DNA from: CBFHSF01 sp965661055
GTDB lineage: Bacteria; Bacteroidota; Bacteroidia; Flavobacteriales; Schleiferiaceae
DNA: 64,000 nucleotides
NCBI GenBank assembly: GCA_965661055.1
Contig: CBFICS010000010.1
Coordinates: 1-64,000, forward strand
Direction of reading: 5' to 3'
Part shown: in pieces, positions 25,428 through 34,859 of the stretch
Layout of the letters: the number at the start of each line of letters is the position of its first letter
Position numbering within the stretch: the first letter of the stretch is position 1
The notes under the pieces: generated by a model
The model's database searches: none
Told to the model about the DNA's origin: nothing
Seen by the model: the letters and a program-made list of their open reading frames with translations, nothing else
Translations under genes and position numbers: made by a program

Positions 25428-27418
25428 TTAAATACTAGATTAAAGTTGTAGTTTTTCAATCTTAAGACATGAATACCTTGATTTACATGTGGTAACTTGG
25501 TTTGCCAATCAAAGTTATATCCCAATCCACGATATTTATCCCATGTCAATGGCACCGTTGATATTGACTGAGTAAAGTAGTAGGCAACATCAAATCCTGA
25601 TATCGCAAATTTAGTAGGCTCTGTTTGTGTGTATTCTCTGTATTTTCTCAAGAAGTTTTTGGTCGAAGCTAACTGATAGTCAACAAAGTAGTAGTTGGTA
25701 CAAACAAAGTTTAATGCATTTAGATACTTGAAGTCTATCGTTTTCATGCTCATGATTTCTGAATTTGAAATCAATTGAACTGAATCTCCAGACATGCCGT
25801 GAACCTGCCCAATTAAAGTGGCTAATAAGGCTTTACTTTCATCAACAGAAACAAATCGATTTACAGCCTTTTTGTTTAGGTATTTTTTGAAATATCCGTT
25901 GTTTGGTAGCTCACTACTTAACCAAACTTCTCTTATAGAATATACTTGGGGTAAAATTCTAGCCTTTAATTGTCTTACTCTTTTCCTGTTTTCTGGCGTG
26001 TCAATATGGACTAAAATAATTTGAGAAGCAGTATCTACATTATTGAGATAAGAGCTAATCCCATTGAGCTCTGCTACTTCTTGACTAATACAATTCACCA
26101 AATTAGGGAGCTTTTGGTTTTGTAGCTTTTTTGACAACGGAGAAACAATTAAAATGGAATCTCTTTCTAATTCTTTGGCAAGTACTTGTGCGTTTTTTGA
26201 ATACAAGGGTCCTATAACAATATCAGGATGAGTAGCCCTAATTTTGGGGGCTATCTGGTCTTTAACAACGTTTTGACTTTTTTCAGAATCATAAACTTGA
26301 ACAGAAATTTCTCTTCCTTCTTTGGCCAGTGAATCTATCGCAATTTTAAATCCAGCATAAAACTCTAATGACATAATATCAAATGCATTTGGTGTAGCAC
26401 CTGATGCATACAATGAATCTAGATAGTTTAGTGAAAAGGGTAAAATCAATGCGACATTAACCGCTTTATTAGGAATTATCTTTACACTATCAATCATTGA
26501 ATCACCTACTAACGGCATTTTTAGCTTCACCTTTCTCTTTAGAGGAATTACTAGATAATTGCCAGGCTCTAACCCGTCTATCACATCCGGATTGAACTTT
26601 TCAATCCAATCAATAGAAACATTAAACTTTTTGGCTACAGATTCAAAGGTATCTCCTTCTTGTATTTGATAAACCTGCAGTTTAGGATCTTTTGGAAGGG
26701 GCTCAATTTCAAAAATGGGAAGACCTTCTTCTTCCTCAGCTTCTTTTTCTCTGATGACTTTTGCTTCCTCTTCTTCTTTAATTTGCTCTTCTACCTCTTC
26801 AATTGCATCTGCTGTCTTTTCTAGTTCTTCCTGGGTCATTGGGACCTGGATCAACTCACCTAGCCTAAGAACTTGTCCGACAATTTGAGGGTTAGCACTG
26901 AGGAACTCAGCTTCTGTAATGTTAAACTTTTTAGTAATTCCGTAGATGGTTTCTCCGGGTTCAACTTTTCTAAACCTATATCCTTGAATCGGATTTAATT
27001 CTTTAGGTTGAAGCTTTTGAGATTTAATAGGAATCTGAATGATTTGACCAATTTTTAATCCTTCTTCTAAGAATGGATTTAATTCAATGATCTTATCTAC
27101 TGTAGAATTGTACTTTTTAGATATCCCGTAAAGGGTTTCTCCTTTAATGACTTCGTGTAAAATCAAGGTTGAATCTACCTCTACACTATCTGTCACTACT
27201 TTTTTAGGGATGTTTAATAAATCATCTTCGTCTAATCCACGACTATTTAAAAAAGGATTAGCTTCTTTGAGCTTTTCTACAGAAATGTGATATTGCTTGG
27301 AGATACCGTATAAGGTTTCTCCTTTCTCAACATGATGTTGACCTTGCCCTGAAACAAATAGGGACAAGCACGTAAGTAACATGCTCATCCCTAGTATTTT
27401 AATGTTTTTTACTCCCAT
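25424..27418 (-). CDS. LysM repeats fused to periplasmic-binding-like domain
   Basis: 664 residues. Signal peptide (1-24, ending VSGQ), then four LysM repeats at about residues 28-72, 88-132, 149-195 and 250-295 (for example [20 protein letters not shown]). A Glu-rich, possibly coiled segment separates repeats 3 and 4. The rest (from about 315) has the layout of a type 1 periplasmic-binding protein, as in branched amino-acid receptors ([47 protein letters not shown]). It probably binds peptidoglycan and a ligand in the periplasm. It overlaps guaA by 10 bp. Confidence 0.88.
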   Translation of the reverse strand: MGVKNIKILGMSMLLTCLSLFVSGQGQHHVEKGETLYGISKQYHISVEKLKEANPFLNSRGLDEDDLLNIPKKVVTDSVEVDSTLILHEVIKGETLYGISKKYNSTVDKIIELNPFLEEGLKIGQIIQIPIKSQKLQPKELNPIQGYRFRKVEPGETIYGITKKFNITEAEFLSANPQIVGQVLRLGELIQVPMTQEELEKTADAIEEVEEQIKEEEEAKVIREKEAEEEEGLPIFEIEPLPKDPKLQVYQIQEGDTFESVAKKFNVSIDWIEKFNPDVIDGLEPGNYLVIPLKRKVKLKMPLVGDSMIDSVKIIPNKAVNVALILPFSLNYLDSLYASGATPNAFDIMSLEFYAGFKIAIDSLAKEGREISVQVYDSEKSQNVVKDQIAPKIRATHPDIVIGPLYSKNAQVLAKELERDSILIVSPLSKKLQNQKLPNLVNCISQEVAELNGISSYLNNVDTASQIILVHIDTPENRKRVRQLKARILPQVYSIREVWLSSELPNNGYFKKYLNKKAVNRFVSVDESKALLATLIGQVHGMSGDSVQLISNSEIMSMKTIDFKYLNALNFVCTNYYFVDYQLASTKNFLRKYREYTQTEPTKFAISGFDVAYYFTQSISTVPLTWDKYRGLGYNFDWQTKLPHVNQGIHVLRLKNYNFNLVFK

Positions 27419-28938
27419 TCAATCGTTGCTGGTGGTTTTGAACTTATATCATATACAACGCGGTTAACACCTTTAACCTTGTTGATGATTTGATTTGAAA
27501 CTTTTGCCATAAAATCATAAGGAAGGTGTACCCAATCTGCGGTCATACCATCTGTTGATTCAACGGCCCTTAAAGCTACAACATTTTCATAAGTTCTTTC
27601 ATCACCCATTACTCCAACAGATTGTACGGGTAATAGCATAGCTCCTGCTTGCCACACCTGATCATAAAGATTGTGATCTTTTAATCCTTGAATAAAAATA
27701 TGATCTACTTCTTGCAGAATGGCTACCTTTTCAGGAGTAATATCTGATAAGATCCTAATGGCTAATCCAGGTCCTGGGAATGGGTGTCTTCCTAACAACT
27801 CCTCATCGATACCCAATGCTCTACCTACTCTTCTAACTTCGTCTTTAAACAACGACTTTAATGGCTCTACAATCTTAAGCTTCATGTAGTCAGGTAAACC
27901 GCCTACGTTGTGGTGAGACTTAATGGTTGCCGAAGGACCTTTAACAGAAACAGATTCAATAATATCAGGGTAAATGGTTCCTTGCGCTAACCATGAAACA
28001 TCTTCAATGGCCATTGATTCTTCATCAAATACTTCAATGAATACTCTACCAATTACTTTTCTCTTGGTTTCTGGGTCGCTAATTCCTGCTAATTCAGTCA
28101 AAAACTGAGATTCAGAATTAACCCCTTTTACATTTAAACCCATACCCTTGTACTGGTCTAATACAGAGTCGAATTCATTTTTTCTAAGTAAACCATTGTT
28201 TACGAATATACAGTGTAGCTTGTCGCCAATTGCCTCAGAAAGCAGAACCGCCGCAACGGTTGAATCAACACCTCCTGAAAGGCCTAACACAACCTTGTCG
28301 TTTCCGATGGTCTTCTTTAATTCTGAAACGGTGTCTTCAATAAAAGATGCTGGCGTCCAATCTCCAGAACAACCACACAAATTAATTACATAATTTCTCA
28401 ATAAAGTAGCACCGTCTTTTGAGTGATAAACCTCTGGGTGAAATTGAATTCCCCAAGTATCTTCACCTTCTATCTTATAACCCGCAACATTGACATCTGC
28501 AGTTGAAGCGATTATTCTATAATTTTCTGGAAGGTTGGTAATGGTATCACCATGACTCATCCACACTTGAGAACCGTGAGGAACGTGTGCAAACAACGAT
28601 GATCTTTCATCAATAAACTCAAGGTTTGCTCTACCGTATTCACGAATTTTTGAAGGCTCTACACTTCCGCCATAATTCAAGGCTAAGTACTGAGCTCCGT
28701 AACAAACCCCAAGGGTAGGAATTTTTCCTTTGATTTCAGACAAGTCAGGCGCTGGAGCTCTTTCTTCTAAAGTAGAATGTGGCGATCCAGAAAGAATAAC
28801 ACCCTTTACTCTCTCGTCTATTTTTGGAATTTTATTGTACGGATGAATTTCACAGTACACATTAAGCTCTCTTACTCTACGTGCAATTAGCTGCGTATAC
28901 TGAGAACCGAAATCGAGGATTAAGATCATTTCTTGCAT
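27409..28938 (-). CDS. guaA: GMP synthase (glutamine-hydrolysing)
   Basis: 509 residues, full length. N-terminal class I glutamine amidotransferase with Cys79 ([10 protein letters not shown]) and [14 protein letters not shown]-pyrophosphatase domain with the P-loop [13 protein letters not shown]-terminal dimerisation domain ending PPATIEWE. It makes GMP from XMP, ATP and glutamine. The ATG lies 4 nt after a TACCTTTG box, suggesting a leaderless message. The last codons overlap the LysM gene. Upstream on the same strand are apt and a nucleosidase, so purine functions cluster here. Confidence 0.98.
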   Translation of the reverse strand: MQEMILILDFGSQYTQLIARRVRELNVYCEIHPYNKIPKIDERVKGVILSGSPHSTLEERAPAPDLSEIKGKIPTLGVCYGAQYLALNYGGSVEPSKIREYGRANLEFIDERSSLFAHVPHGSQVWMSHGDTITNLPENYRIIASTADVNVAGYKIEGEDTWGIQFHPEVYHSKDGATLLRNYVINLCGCSGDWTPASFIEDTVSELKKTIGNDKVVLGLSGGVDSTVAAVLLSEAIGDKLHCIFVNNGLLRKNEFDSVLDQYKGMGLNVKGVNSESQFLTELAGISDPETKRKVIGRVFIEVFDEESMAIEDVSWLAQGTIYPDIIESVSVKGPSATIKSHHNVGGLPDYMKLKIVEPLKSLFKDEVRRVGRALGIDEELLGRHPFPGPGLAIRILSDITPEKVAILQEVDHIFIQGLKDHNLYDQVWQAGAMLLPVQSVGVMGDERTYENVVALRAVESTDGMTADWVHLPYDFMAKVSNQIINKVKGVNRVVYDISSKPPATIEWE

Positions 28939-28942
28939 TTGG

Positions 28943-28950
28943 CAAAGGTA
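28943..28950 (-). promoter_or_regulatory. -7 box of guaA, 4 nt from ATG
   Basis: Minus strand TACCTTTG-CCAA-ATG, exact TANNTTTG. Transcription would start at or within a few nt of the start codon. Confidence 0.55.
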
Positions 28951-29026
28951 AACACTTTCAGAACTATTTTCTAGTGTTTATTACAAGTTTTCAACCAAAG
29001 TTTGGGTATAATTAAGTTGAGATAGA

Positions 29027-29596
29027 TTATTTGACAAATGATTGCACAAATAGCTGCTCAAATCGCTCTGGAGAAGACTTTAATCCTTCATACCAATCTT
29101 CATCGGCTCTATCATCAGCACCATCAGAAATGTACTTTGCACACGCAAAGGGAATATTGTGCTTTTTAGCCACTTTTGCCAAAGCATAGCCTTCCATGTC
29201 AACTAGCTCACCTTTAGATCCATCATGGCTCGTGTCAAAAGAATCTCCTGTACCACATATTCCATGTTTTAAGTGATGAAAGGTTTTTGGGTGTTCTATC
29301 ACGATAGGTCCCTCGTCAAAAGGGGTTTCAAAGGGTTTGTAACCCAACGGACTTACATCCATATCTCTTTGAATAAACTGGTGGCATGCGACCAGTTCAC
29401 CTTTTTTAAACAGAGAAGACCCTGCAGTGCCTAGATTAACAATTAGCTTGGGTGGATTTTTCATGATTTCTTCTGCCAAAACCATAGCCGCGTTTACTTT
29501 GCCAAGACCACAGTATACCACTCTAGCTCCTAATTTCTCTAAATTTTCACCGCCTTCTTTCTTCAAGGCCATTATGACGAGAATGTCGTTTATCAT
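29027..29596 (-). CDS. MTA/SAH nucleosidase-like phosphorylase-fold protein
   Basis: 189 residues, short for this family (about 230). Key residues are kept: Glu14 (IMALKKEGG), NLGTAGS, VDMEGYALAKVA and ISDGAD, which match the catalytic Glu, Met-Glu and Asp of the 5'-methylthioadenosine/S-adenosylhomocysteine nucleosidases. It should split such nucleosides and release adenine. Its start lies 3 bp after the apt stop, so adenine would be passed to Apt for AMP. The missing length seems to be in the middle, between GTAGS and the GTGDSF segment. The substrate is inferred. Confidence 0.82.
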   Translation of the reverse strand: MINDILVIMALKKEGGENLEKLGARVVYCGLGKVNAAMVLAEEIMKNPPKLIVNLGTAGSSLFKKGELVACHQFIQRDMDVSPLGYKPFETPFDEGPIVIEHPKTFHHLKHGICGTGDSFDTSHDGSKGELVDMEGYALAKVAKKHNIPFACAKYISDGADDRADEDWYEGLKSSPERFEQLFVQSFVK

Positions 29597-29599
29597 TGC

Positions 29600-30100
29600 T
29601 CAATATTTAAAAACCGATTTGGCTGACTTTTGGTTAAAGGTAAAGTTGTTTAAAAAGGAAAGGTCAATTAAAACAAGGCAATCCTGCAACTCGTATCCAG
29701 CTTTTTCACACAGGGTTACTGCTGCGGTTAAGGTCCCACCGGTAGCTAAAACGTCGTCTACTAAAAGTGCTCTGCCCTTCCCTCCTTTTATTTCTAAAAC
29801 ATCAGATCCATACTCTAAATCGTACGGGTAACTAATAACGGGAGGTGGTAATTTTCCTGCTTTGCGGATTGGAACCATTCCTTTATTCATGCGTTGTGCC
29901 ATGCCAGCAGCCAAAATAAAGCCCCTTGCGTCAATTCCTGCAACAACATCTATTTCTTCCCATTGATCTGGAGATATTTGCTGACACATGGCTTCTATGG
30001 TTTCTGAGAACTTTTCTGAAAGTAAAGGTGAAACATCCTTAAAGGTTACACCTTCAATGGGAAAATTGGGTACGTCTACTATATAGTTTTCTAAATTCAT
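29600..30100 (-). CDS. apt: Adenine phosphoribosyltransferase
   Basis: 166 residues from the ATG at 30100 (MNLENYIVDVPNFPIEGVTF), which overlaps the upstream TSUP gene by 4 bp; an in-frame GTG/ATG further up lies within that gene. PRPP-binding motif ALLVDDVLATGGTLTA and the family start FPIEGVTFKDVSPLL are clear, as is VAGIDARGFILA. It makes AMP from adenine and PRPP. Next to a nucleosidase that would yield adenine. Confidence 0.96.
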   Translation of the reverse strand: MNLENYIVDVPNFPIEGVTFKDVSPLLSEKFSETIEAMCQQISPDQWEEIDVVAGIDARGFILAAGMAQRMNKGMVPIRKAGKLPPPVISYPYDLEYGSDVLEIKGGKGRALLVDDVLATGGTLTAAVTLCEKAGYELQDCLVLIDLSFLNNFTFNQKSAKSVFKY

Positions 30101-30861
30101 ATTCCAAAAATTATCATTACTCCTATTCCAATCATACCCCATCCCACAAATTGTTGAACAACTTTCATTTTAACTTTTTCTATATAGTTTTTACCAACAT
30201 AAGCTCCTGCGAAAGCAGCAAAAACGGAAGTAACTAATAAGGGCCATTGCTCATACAGCGACTCAAGTTTAAAATTTTGAAGGTAAACGGGAATTCTAAT
30301 CAGGTCAACCAAAAGAGCAATCGCCACTCCTGTACCGATAAATTGGTTCTTAGTCAGTGGAGTTTTCAATAAAAAAACGCTTCGCAAAGCCCCTTGATGA
30401 CCCGAAAGACCTCCAAAAAATCCACTTAATACGCCACCCAGTAATAGGTTATTTCCTTTAAAACTGAACAATTTGTGATTTGGAAACAGTTCAGTGAGTG
30501 CGAATAAAATCATCAAGACCCCTAAAACCAAATTCAGTAAATTTATTCCAGAATCTAGTTGACCTTCAAAAAACACGACCTTTTCTGATAAGTAATTCAA
30601 TGATTTAGCACCAAAATAGGCACCTAAAATCCCTGGTATTCCGAAAAGAGCAAACGTTTTAAAATGTATATTACCCCAAAGAATACCTGTTTTAAAAACA
30701 TTGTTCAACAGGTGAACTACTGCAGTTAACGCCACGGCTAGCGGTAAATCAAAAAATATTGCGAAAACGGGAAGCATGATGGTACCTAAGCCAAAACCAC
30801 TTATTAGGGTTAAAAAGCTTGCCAATAAAGCCACCGCTGGAATAATGATAAAAATTGCCAC
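30097..30861 (-). CDS. TSUP (TauE/SafE) family permease
   Basis: 254 residues with about eight membrane segments. The first half begins with a helix pair (TLISGFGLGTIMLPVFAIFF), the second with a related one (GGVLSGFFGGLSGHQGALRS), the paired GXXXG-rich repeats of TSUP transporters. The family moves sulfite, sulfonates or other anions, but the substrate cannot be read. It lies between bshC (1-bp overlap) and apt (4-bp overlap). The link to bshC hints at sulfur metabolism, which is inference. Confidence 0.88.
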   Translation of the reverse strand: MAIFIIIPAVALLASFLTLISGFGLGTIMLPVFAIFFDLPLAVALTAVVHLLNNVFKTGILWGNIHFKTFALFGIPGILGAYFGAKSLNYLSEKVVFFEGQLDSGINLLNLVLGVLMILFALTELFPNHKLFSFKGNNLLLGGVLSGFFGGLSGHQGALRSVFLLKTPLTKNQFIGTGVAIALLVDLIRIPVYLQNFKLESLYEQWPLLVTSVFAAFAGAYVGKNYIEKVKMKVVQQFVGWGMIGIGVMIIFGI

Positions 30862-32453
30862 TATTCTTCTAAAAACAAGGTATAGGACTTTTCAAAGGGA
30901 TCAAGATTGTCTAGAAGGTCCTCAATGAATTGGGGTCCGAAAGACATGTAGGCAGTCGATAAGTTCATTACTCTTTCTTGTGGAGTGCCATTGGGTTTTA
31001 AAAAATCTTGGACTGCACTTAAGTGTTGCAAAGCTTCAGAATGCGATCTCTTTTCAGCTCGTAGCAGTTTTCTCTCAAGCCTATCAATGGCCTTTTCATG
31101 CCTCTTACCCTCTGCTAACACTGCATTTTTCATGCTAGAATCAGTCTTTTCAGCTAGTGTAGAAAGCTCAGTAAACACCTTGTCTAATTGATCTTTATAC
31201 TTTGTCAAATCTAAACCAATCGGACTTTGCCCCTCAACCAACTTGCGAATGGCAGCGTCTTTTGATTTAAATACGTCAGCAGTTTCGATAGTTAACTTTC
31301 TAAGGTGATGCACTCCACTTTTGGTGAGGAACCCGGCACTGTTTCGCAACCATAGAATTGGGAAGGGAATATTTAACCTTTCAAAATTAGACTTGAGTTG
31401 CAACCAATAGGCCAACTCTCCTCCACCGCCAACATAGGCGATATTAGGGAGTATAACTTCCTGATAAAGCGGACGATAAATCACATTCGGACTGAAATTC
31501 TCTGGGTGATTATTGATCTCTTCAAGTATTTCATTTTCAGAAAATTGAATATCTGTATCAACTACTTGAAAATGATCATCGATTCTTTCTATCCTATTTC
31601 TTGCCCCGTGGCTTAGGTAAAACAGGTTTATTTCTCTAGTGTAGGCTTGAGAATGGTACTTTTTAGCTAGTTTTTCTGACTGTTCGCTTACGTAATCTGC
31701 AGCTTTAGATTCTATAATCTCTTCCGTAATAAAGGGAATGAAAAGCTTCTTTAACTCATGAACGTCCCCATCAATAATAACCAATCCAAAATTGCCAAAA
31801 AGGTTGTTTACTAAAACCCTAGTTGCTTCAGCTAAATTCTTGTTTTTTAGGTAACTATTCTTAAATAATTCAAGTAGATTTTGGCTATTATTAGACGTTG
31901 GTAATACCGTCTCTAGCTCTTTAAAAACCGATTCAAGTCCGATGGTAGACATTTTACCTACCGCCCCGTTTATTTCTCTTTCCCAGGTAAGTTTTTTGTC
32001 CTCGAATAAAAAAGAAGAAATCTCTTCAAAATCATGGTCCTCGGTGGCCATCCAAAATACTGGAACAAAATGATTCTCTTTTACCTCTTGATTAAGCTTT
32101 TTCGTCATGTTAATGACGGAAACAATCTTGTATAAAAAGTAAAGGGGACCGGTGAAAAGCGATAATTGGTGTCCGGTAACAACCGTAAATGAATTCTCAT
32201 TTTTTAATTGGTCGATATTATAAAGTACGGATTCATGAATATCAGAAACTTGAGCATATTGCTTGTGTAGTTCAGTGACCAAAACCTCCCTATTTATGGG
32301 AGCATTCTTTTTTCTAGAAACTTGATTTAATAAGTCCTTTTTTGTTTGCCATCCGGAACAAAAAGGCTCTAAATCAGAAGACTCAGACTGGTAGTCTTCC
32401 ATTATTTTTGATAAAACGCCTGACTGATTATTGGGAATTCGAATTACCTTCAT
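30861..32453 (-). CDS. bshC: Bacillithiol biosynthesis cysteine-adding enzyme BshC
   Basis: 530 residues, the usual length. Signature stretches are VVTGHQLSLFTGPLYFLYKI, PVFWMATEDHDFEEI and PYLQ-like YVGGGGELAYWLQLK, with a long coiled coil near residues 430-490. BshC joins cysteine to glucosaminyl malate in the last step of bacillithiol synthesis. BshA and BshB are not in the window. The ATG lies 18 nt downstream of the glyA terminator, so it is either read through or served by a promoter in the terminator tail. First gene of the bshC-TSUP-apt-nucleosidase run. Confidence 0.93.
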   Translation of the reverse strand: MKVIRIPNNQSGVLSKIMEDYQSESSDLEPFCSGWQTKKDLLNQVSRKKNAPINREVLVTELHKQYAQVSDIHESVLYNIDQLKNENSFTVVTGHQLSLFTGPLYFLYKIVSVINMTKKLNQEVKENHFVPVFWMATEDHDFEEISSFLFEDKKLTWEREINGAVGKMSTIGLESVFKELETVLPTSNNSQNLLELFKNSYLKNKNLAEATRVLVNNLFGNFGLVIIDGDVHELKKLFIPFITEEIIESKAADYVSEQSEKLAKKYHSQAYTREINLFYLSHGARNRIERIDDHFQVVDTDIQFSENEILEEINNHPENFSPNVIYRPLYQEVILPNIAYVGGGGELAYWLQLKSNFERLNIPFPILWLRNSAGFLTKSGVHHLRKLTIETADVFKSKDAAIRKLVEGQSPIGLDLTKYKDQLDKVFTELSTLAEKTDSSMKNAVLAEGKRHEKAIDRLERKLLRAEKRSHSEALQHLSAVQDFLKPNGTPQERVMNLSTAYMSFGPQFIEDLLDNLDPFEKSYTLFLEE

Positions 32454-32471
32454 CTAGCTAATTTAAAAAAT

Positions 32472-32499
32472 AACAAACCCCGAATTGTCGGGGTTTGTT
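32472..32499 (-). terminator. Terminator after glyA
   Basis: Perfect 12-bp stem (32472-32483 with 32488-32499), 4-nt loop, then TATTTTTT on the minus strand. The bshC ATG is only 18 nt further on. Confidence 0.85.
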
Positions 32500-32504
32500 T
32501 AAAT

Positions 32505-33779
32505 TTACCAGGCAAAAAGTGGTTTTTCTCCCATCCATGAAGAAATCTCCTTACCTATATCTACTAATTTACCTTCGTTGTCGGCATTCATTAATACGTC
32601 ATCAAGGTAAGCGACTACCCTTTCCATGTCAGACTCTACAAGCCCTCGGGTGGTAATAGCTGGTGTTCCCACTCTGATTCCAGAAGTCACAAAAGGTGAC
32701 TTATCATCAAACGGAACCATGTTTTTATTAACCGTAATCTCAGCTTGAACCAAAGCATTCTCTGCTTTTTTTCCAGAAATATCTTTATTTCTAAGATCAA
32801 TCAACATCATGTGATTATCTGTTCCGCCAGAAATTAGGTTATAACCTCTTGCAACCAATGCTTCTGCCATAGCTTGAGCATTCTTTTGTAATTGCATAGC
32901 ATACTTGAAGAACGAATCACTTAGAGCTTCTTCAAAAGCAACCGCTTTACCAGCAATAACGTGTTCTAAGGGTCCCCCTTGAATTCCAGGAAAAACAGCA
33001 CCATCTAAAACAGCACTCATCATTTTTATCTCGCCTTTTGGAGTTTTTAATCCCCAAGGGTTCTCAAAATCATTGCCTAACATAATCATACCCCCTCTAG
33101 GACCTCTTATAGTTTTATGGGTAGTGGTGGTTACGATGTGACAATGGTCCATAGGATCATCTAACAAACCTTTCGCAATCAATCCAGCAGGATGAGAAAT
33201 GTCTGCTAATAAAAGTGCGCCAACAGAGTCAGCAATGTCTCTAAATCTAGCGTAATCAATATCTCTAGAGTATGCTGAAGCTCCACAAATAATCATTTGA
33301 GGCTTTTCTTCTTTTGCTGTTTTTTCTGCCTGATCATAATCAATAGTACCCGTAGATTCTGATACACCGTAGAAACAGGTTTGGTAAGTTTTACCCGAAA
33401 AGTTTACGGGTGAACCATGGGTCAAATGACCACCATGACTTAAGTCAAAACCCATTATCTTATCTCCAGGTTTTAAACATGCCAAGAATACCGCACCGTT
33501 AGCTTGTGAACCAGAATGAGGCTGTACGTTTACATACTCAGCTCCAAATAAAACCTTGGCTCTTTCTCTAGCAAGGTCTTCTACTTGGTCTACTACTTGG
33601 CATCCTCCGTAGTATCTTCTGCCTGGATAACCTTCTGCATATTTATTCGTCAACACGGAACCCATGGCTTCCATAACTTGTTTGCTGACAAAGTTTTCAG
33701 ATGCAATTAACTCAATACCATGAGTTTGTCTAGTATATTCCTTTTGAATAAGGTCAAAAATTACCTGATCTCTCTCCAT
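32505..33779 (-). CDS. glyA: Serine hydroxymethyltransferase
   Basis: 424 residues from the ATG at 33779 ([12 protein letters not shown]); a TTG three codons upstream is in frame but unlikely. The PLP lysine is in [14 protein letters not shown]. Other marks: [26 protein letters not shown] and [13 protein letters not shown]. It interconverts serine and glycine and feeds 5,10-methylene-THF, the substrate of FolD (40082-40975). It has its own terminator and is divergent from the pirin gene. Confidence 0.98.
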   Translation of the reverse strand: MERDQVIFDLIQKEYTRQTHGIELIASENFVSKQVMEAMGSVLTNKYAEGYPGRRYYGGCQVVDQVEDLARERAKVLFGAEYVNVQPHSGSQANGAVFLACLKPGDKIMGFDLSHGGHLTHGSPVNFSGKTYQTCFYGVSESTGTIDYDQAEKTAKEEKPQMIICGASAYSRDIDYARFRDIADSVGALLLADISHPAGLIAKGLLDDPMDHCHIVTTTTHKTIRGPRGGMIMLGNDFENPWGLKTPKGEIKMMSAVLDGAVFPGIQGGPLEHVIAGKAVAFEEALSDSFFKYAMQLQKNAQAMAEALVARGYNLISGGTDNHMMLIDLRNKDISGKKAENALVQAEITVNKNMVPFDDKSPFVTSGIRVGTPAITTRGLVESDMERVVAYLDDVLMNADNEGKLVDIGKEISSWMGEKPLFAW

Positions 33780-33924
33780 GTGACTCAAATTTTAATACGT
33801 AAGCAAAGGTGTAAAATATCCGCTTTGGTTTCAATGAATTGTCTAAATTTATCTAAGTATAGATTTCAACAATATCCCATTCAAATCTCTTTTTGATGTT
33901 GTAACATTGTGTAAAATTTAAATT

Positions 33925-34779
33925 ATGTCTACTGTCAAATATTTATTGCCTTCGCAAAAGGTACCTATGGGAGATGGATTTGTAGATCAACCCTTCCCCA
34001 CCCAAAAAATTCAACAACTCGATCCTTTTTTACTTTTACACCATCATAAATCTAGAGTCAAAAAGGGTTACCACCCGAGAGAACAAGGTGTAGGGCCTCA
34101 CCCGCATAGAGGATTTTCTCCCGTAACTTTTATATTTAAAGGGGATGTCCACCATAGAGATTCACGCGGAAACAGCCACATTGTTAGCGCTGGTGGAATT
34201 CAATGGGTAAAGGCGGGAATGGGAATCATACACTCTGAACGCCCTTCTCTTGAATTGACCCAGTCTGGAGGTGAACAAGAAATTATTCAACTTTGGATTA
34301 ACAGTCCGGCGAAAAACAAGTTTGATACCCCTAGCTATCAAGCTTTTCAAGAAAATGAAATTCCTACTGTTATTGAAAAGTCGTCAAGAACCCAAGTGGT
34401 CGCTGGCGCTTTGCAAGAAGTTAAAGGTCCTGTGAAAACAGATACTAACCTCAATGCCTTTGTGGTTCATTTTACCGAAGACGGAGTTTGGGACTTTCAC
34501 ATTCCCAAGGACCACAGCAGTTTAGTTTACACCGTAAAAAACAATGTTCAATTCCGTGGAATGGGTCTGGTAGATGAAAAGACAGCGATTGTAACAAAAG
34601 GAGATCATATGCATTTCGAGGCTAAAAAGGGATCTGTCGCATTGGTATTGACCGGCTTACCCATTGATGAAAAGGTTACGCAATACGGCCCTTATGTAAT
34701 GAATACCCAAACCGAAGTGTTAGAAGCCATGAGAGATTATCAAATGGGAAAAATGGGAATTTTGATTGAAGAGTTTTAA
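33925..34779 (+). CDS. Pirin family protein
   Basis: 284 residues, double cupin. Metal-binding residues are all present: His59 and His61 (PHPHRGF), His103 and Glu105 (IIHSERPS). The second cupin spans about residues 170-270. Pirins bind iron; some cleave quercetin, others regulate. The reaction of this one is unknown. It lies about 80 nt before fahA on the same strand, but fahA appears to have its own promoter. Confidence 0.94.
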   Translation: MSTVKYLLPSQKVPMGDGFVDQPFPTQKIQQLDPFLLLHHHKSRVKKGYHPREQGVGPHPHRGFSPVTFIFKGDVHHRDSRGNSHIVSAGGIQWVKAGMGIIHSERPSLELTQSGGEQEIIQLWINSPAKNKFDTPSYQAFQENEIPTVIEKSSRTQVVAGALQEVKGPVKTDTNLNAFVVHFTEDGVWDFHIPKDHSSLVYTVKNNVQFRGMGLVDEKTAIVTKGDHMHFEAKKGSVALVLTGLPIDEKVTQYGPYVMNTQTEVLEAMRDYQMGKMGILIEEF

Positions 34780-34834
34780 CAAAACTATGTGCTTTATTTT
34801 TCTTGTATTCTCTTCTCCTTTTAATGAATAATTA

Positions 34835-34842
34835 TAATTTTG
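34835..34842 (+). promoter_or_regulatory. -7 promoter box of fahA
   Basis: TAATTTTG, exact TANNTTTG, 17 nt before the ATG at 34860. Because it lies inside the longer reading frame, it argues against the upstream ATG at 34824. Confidence 0.5.
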
Positions 34843-34859
34843 AGCCAAATTATATAAAT

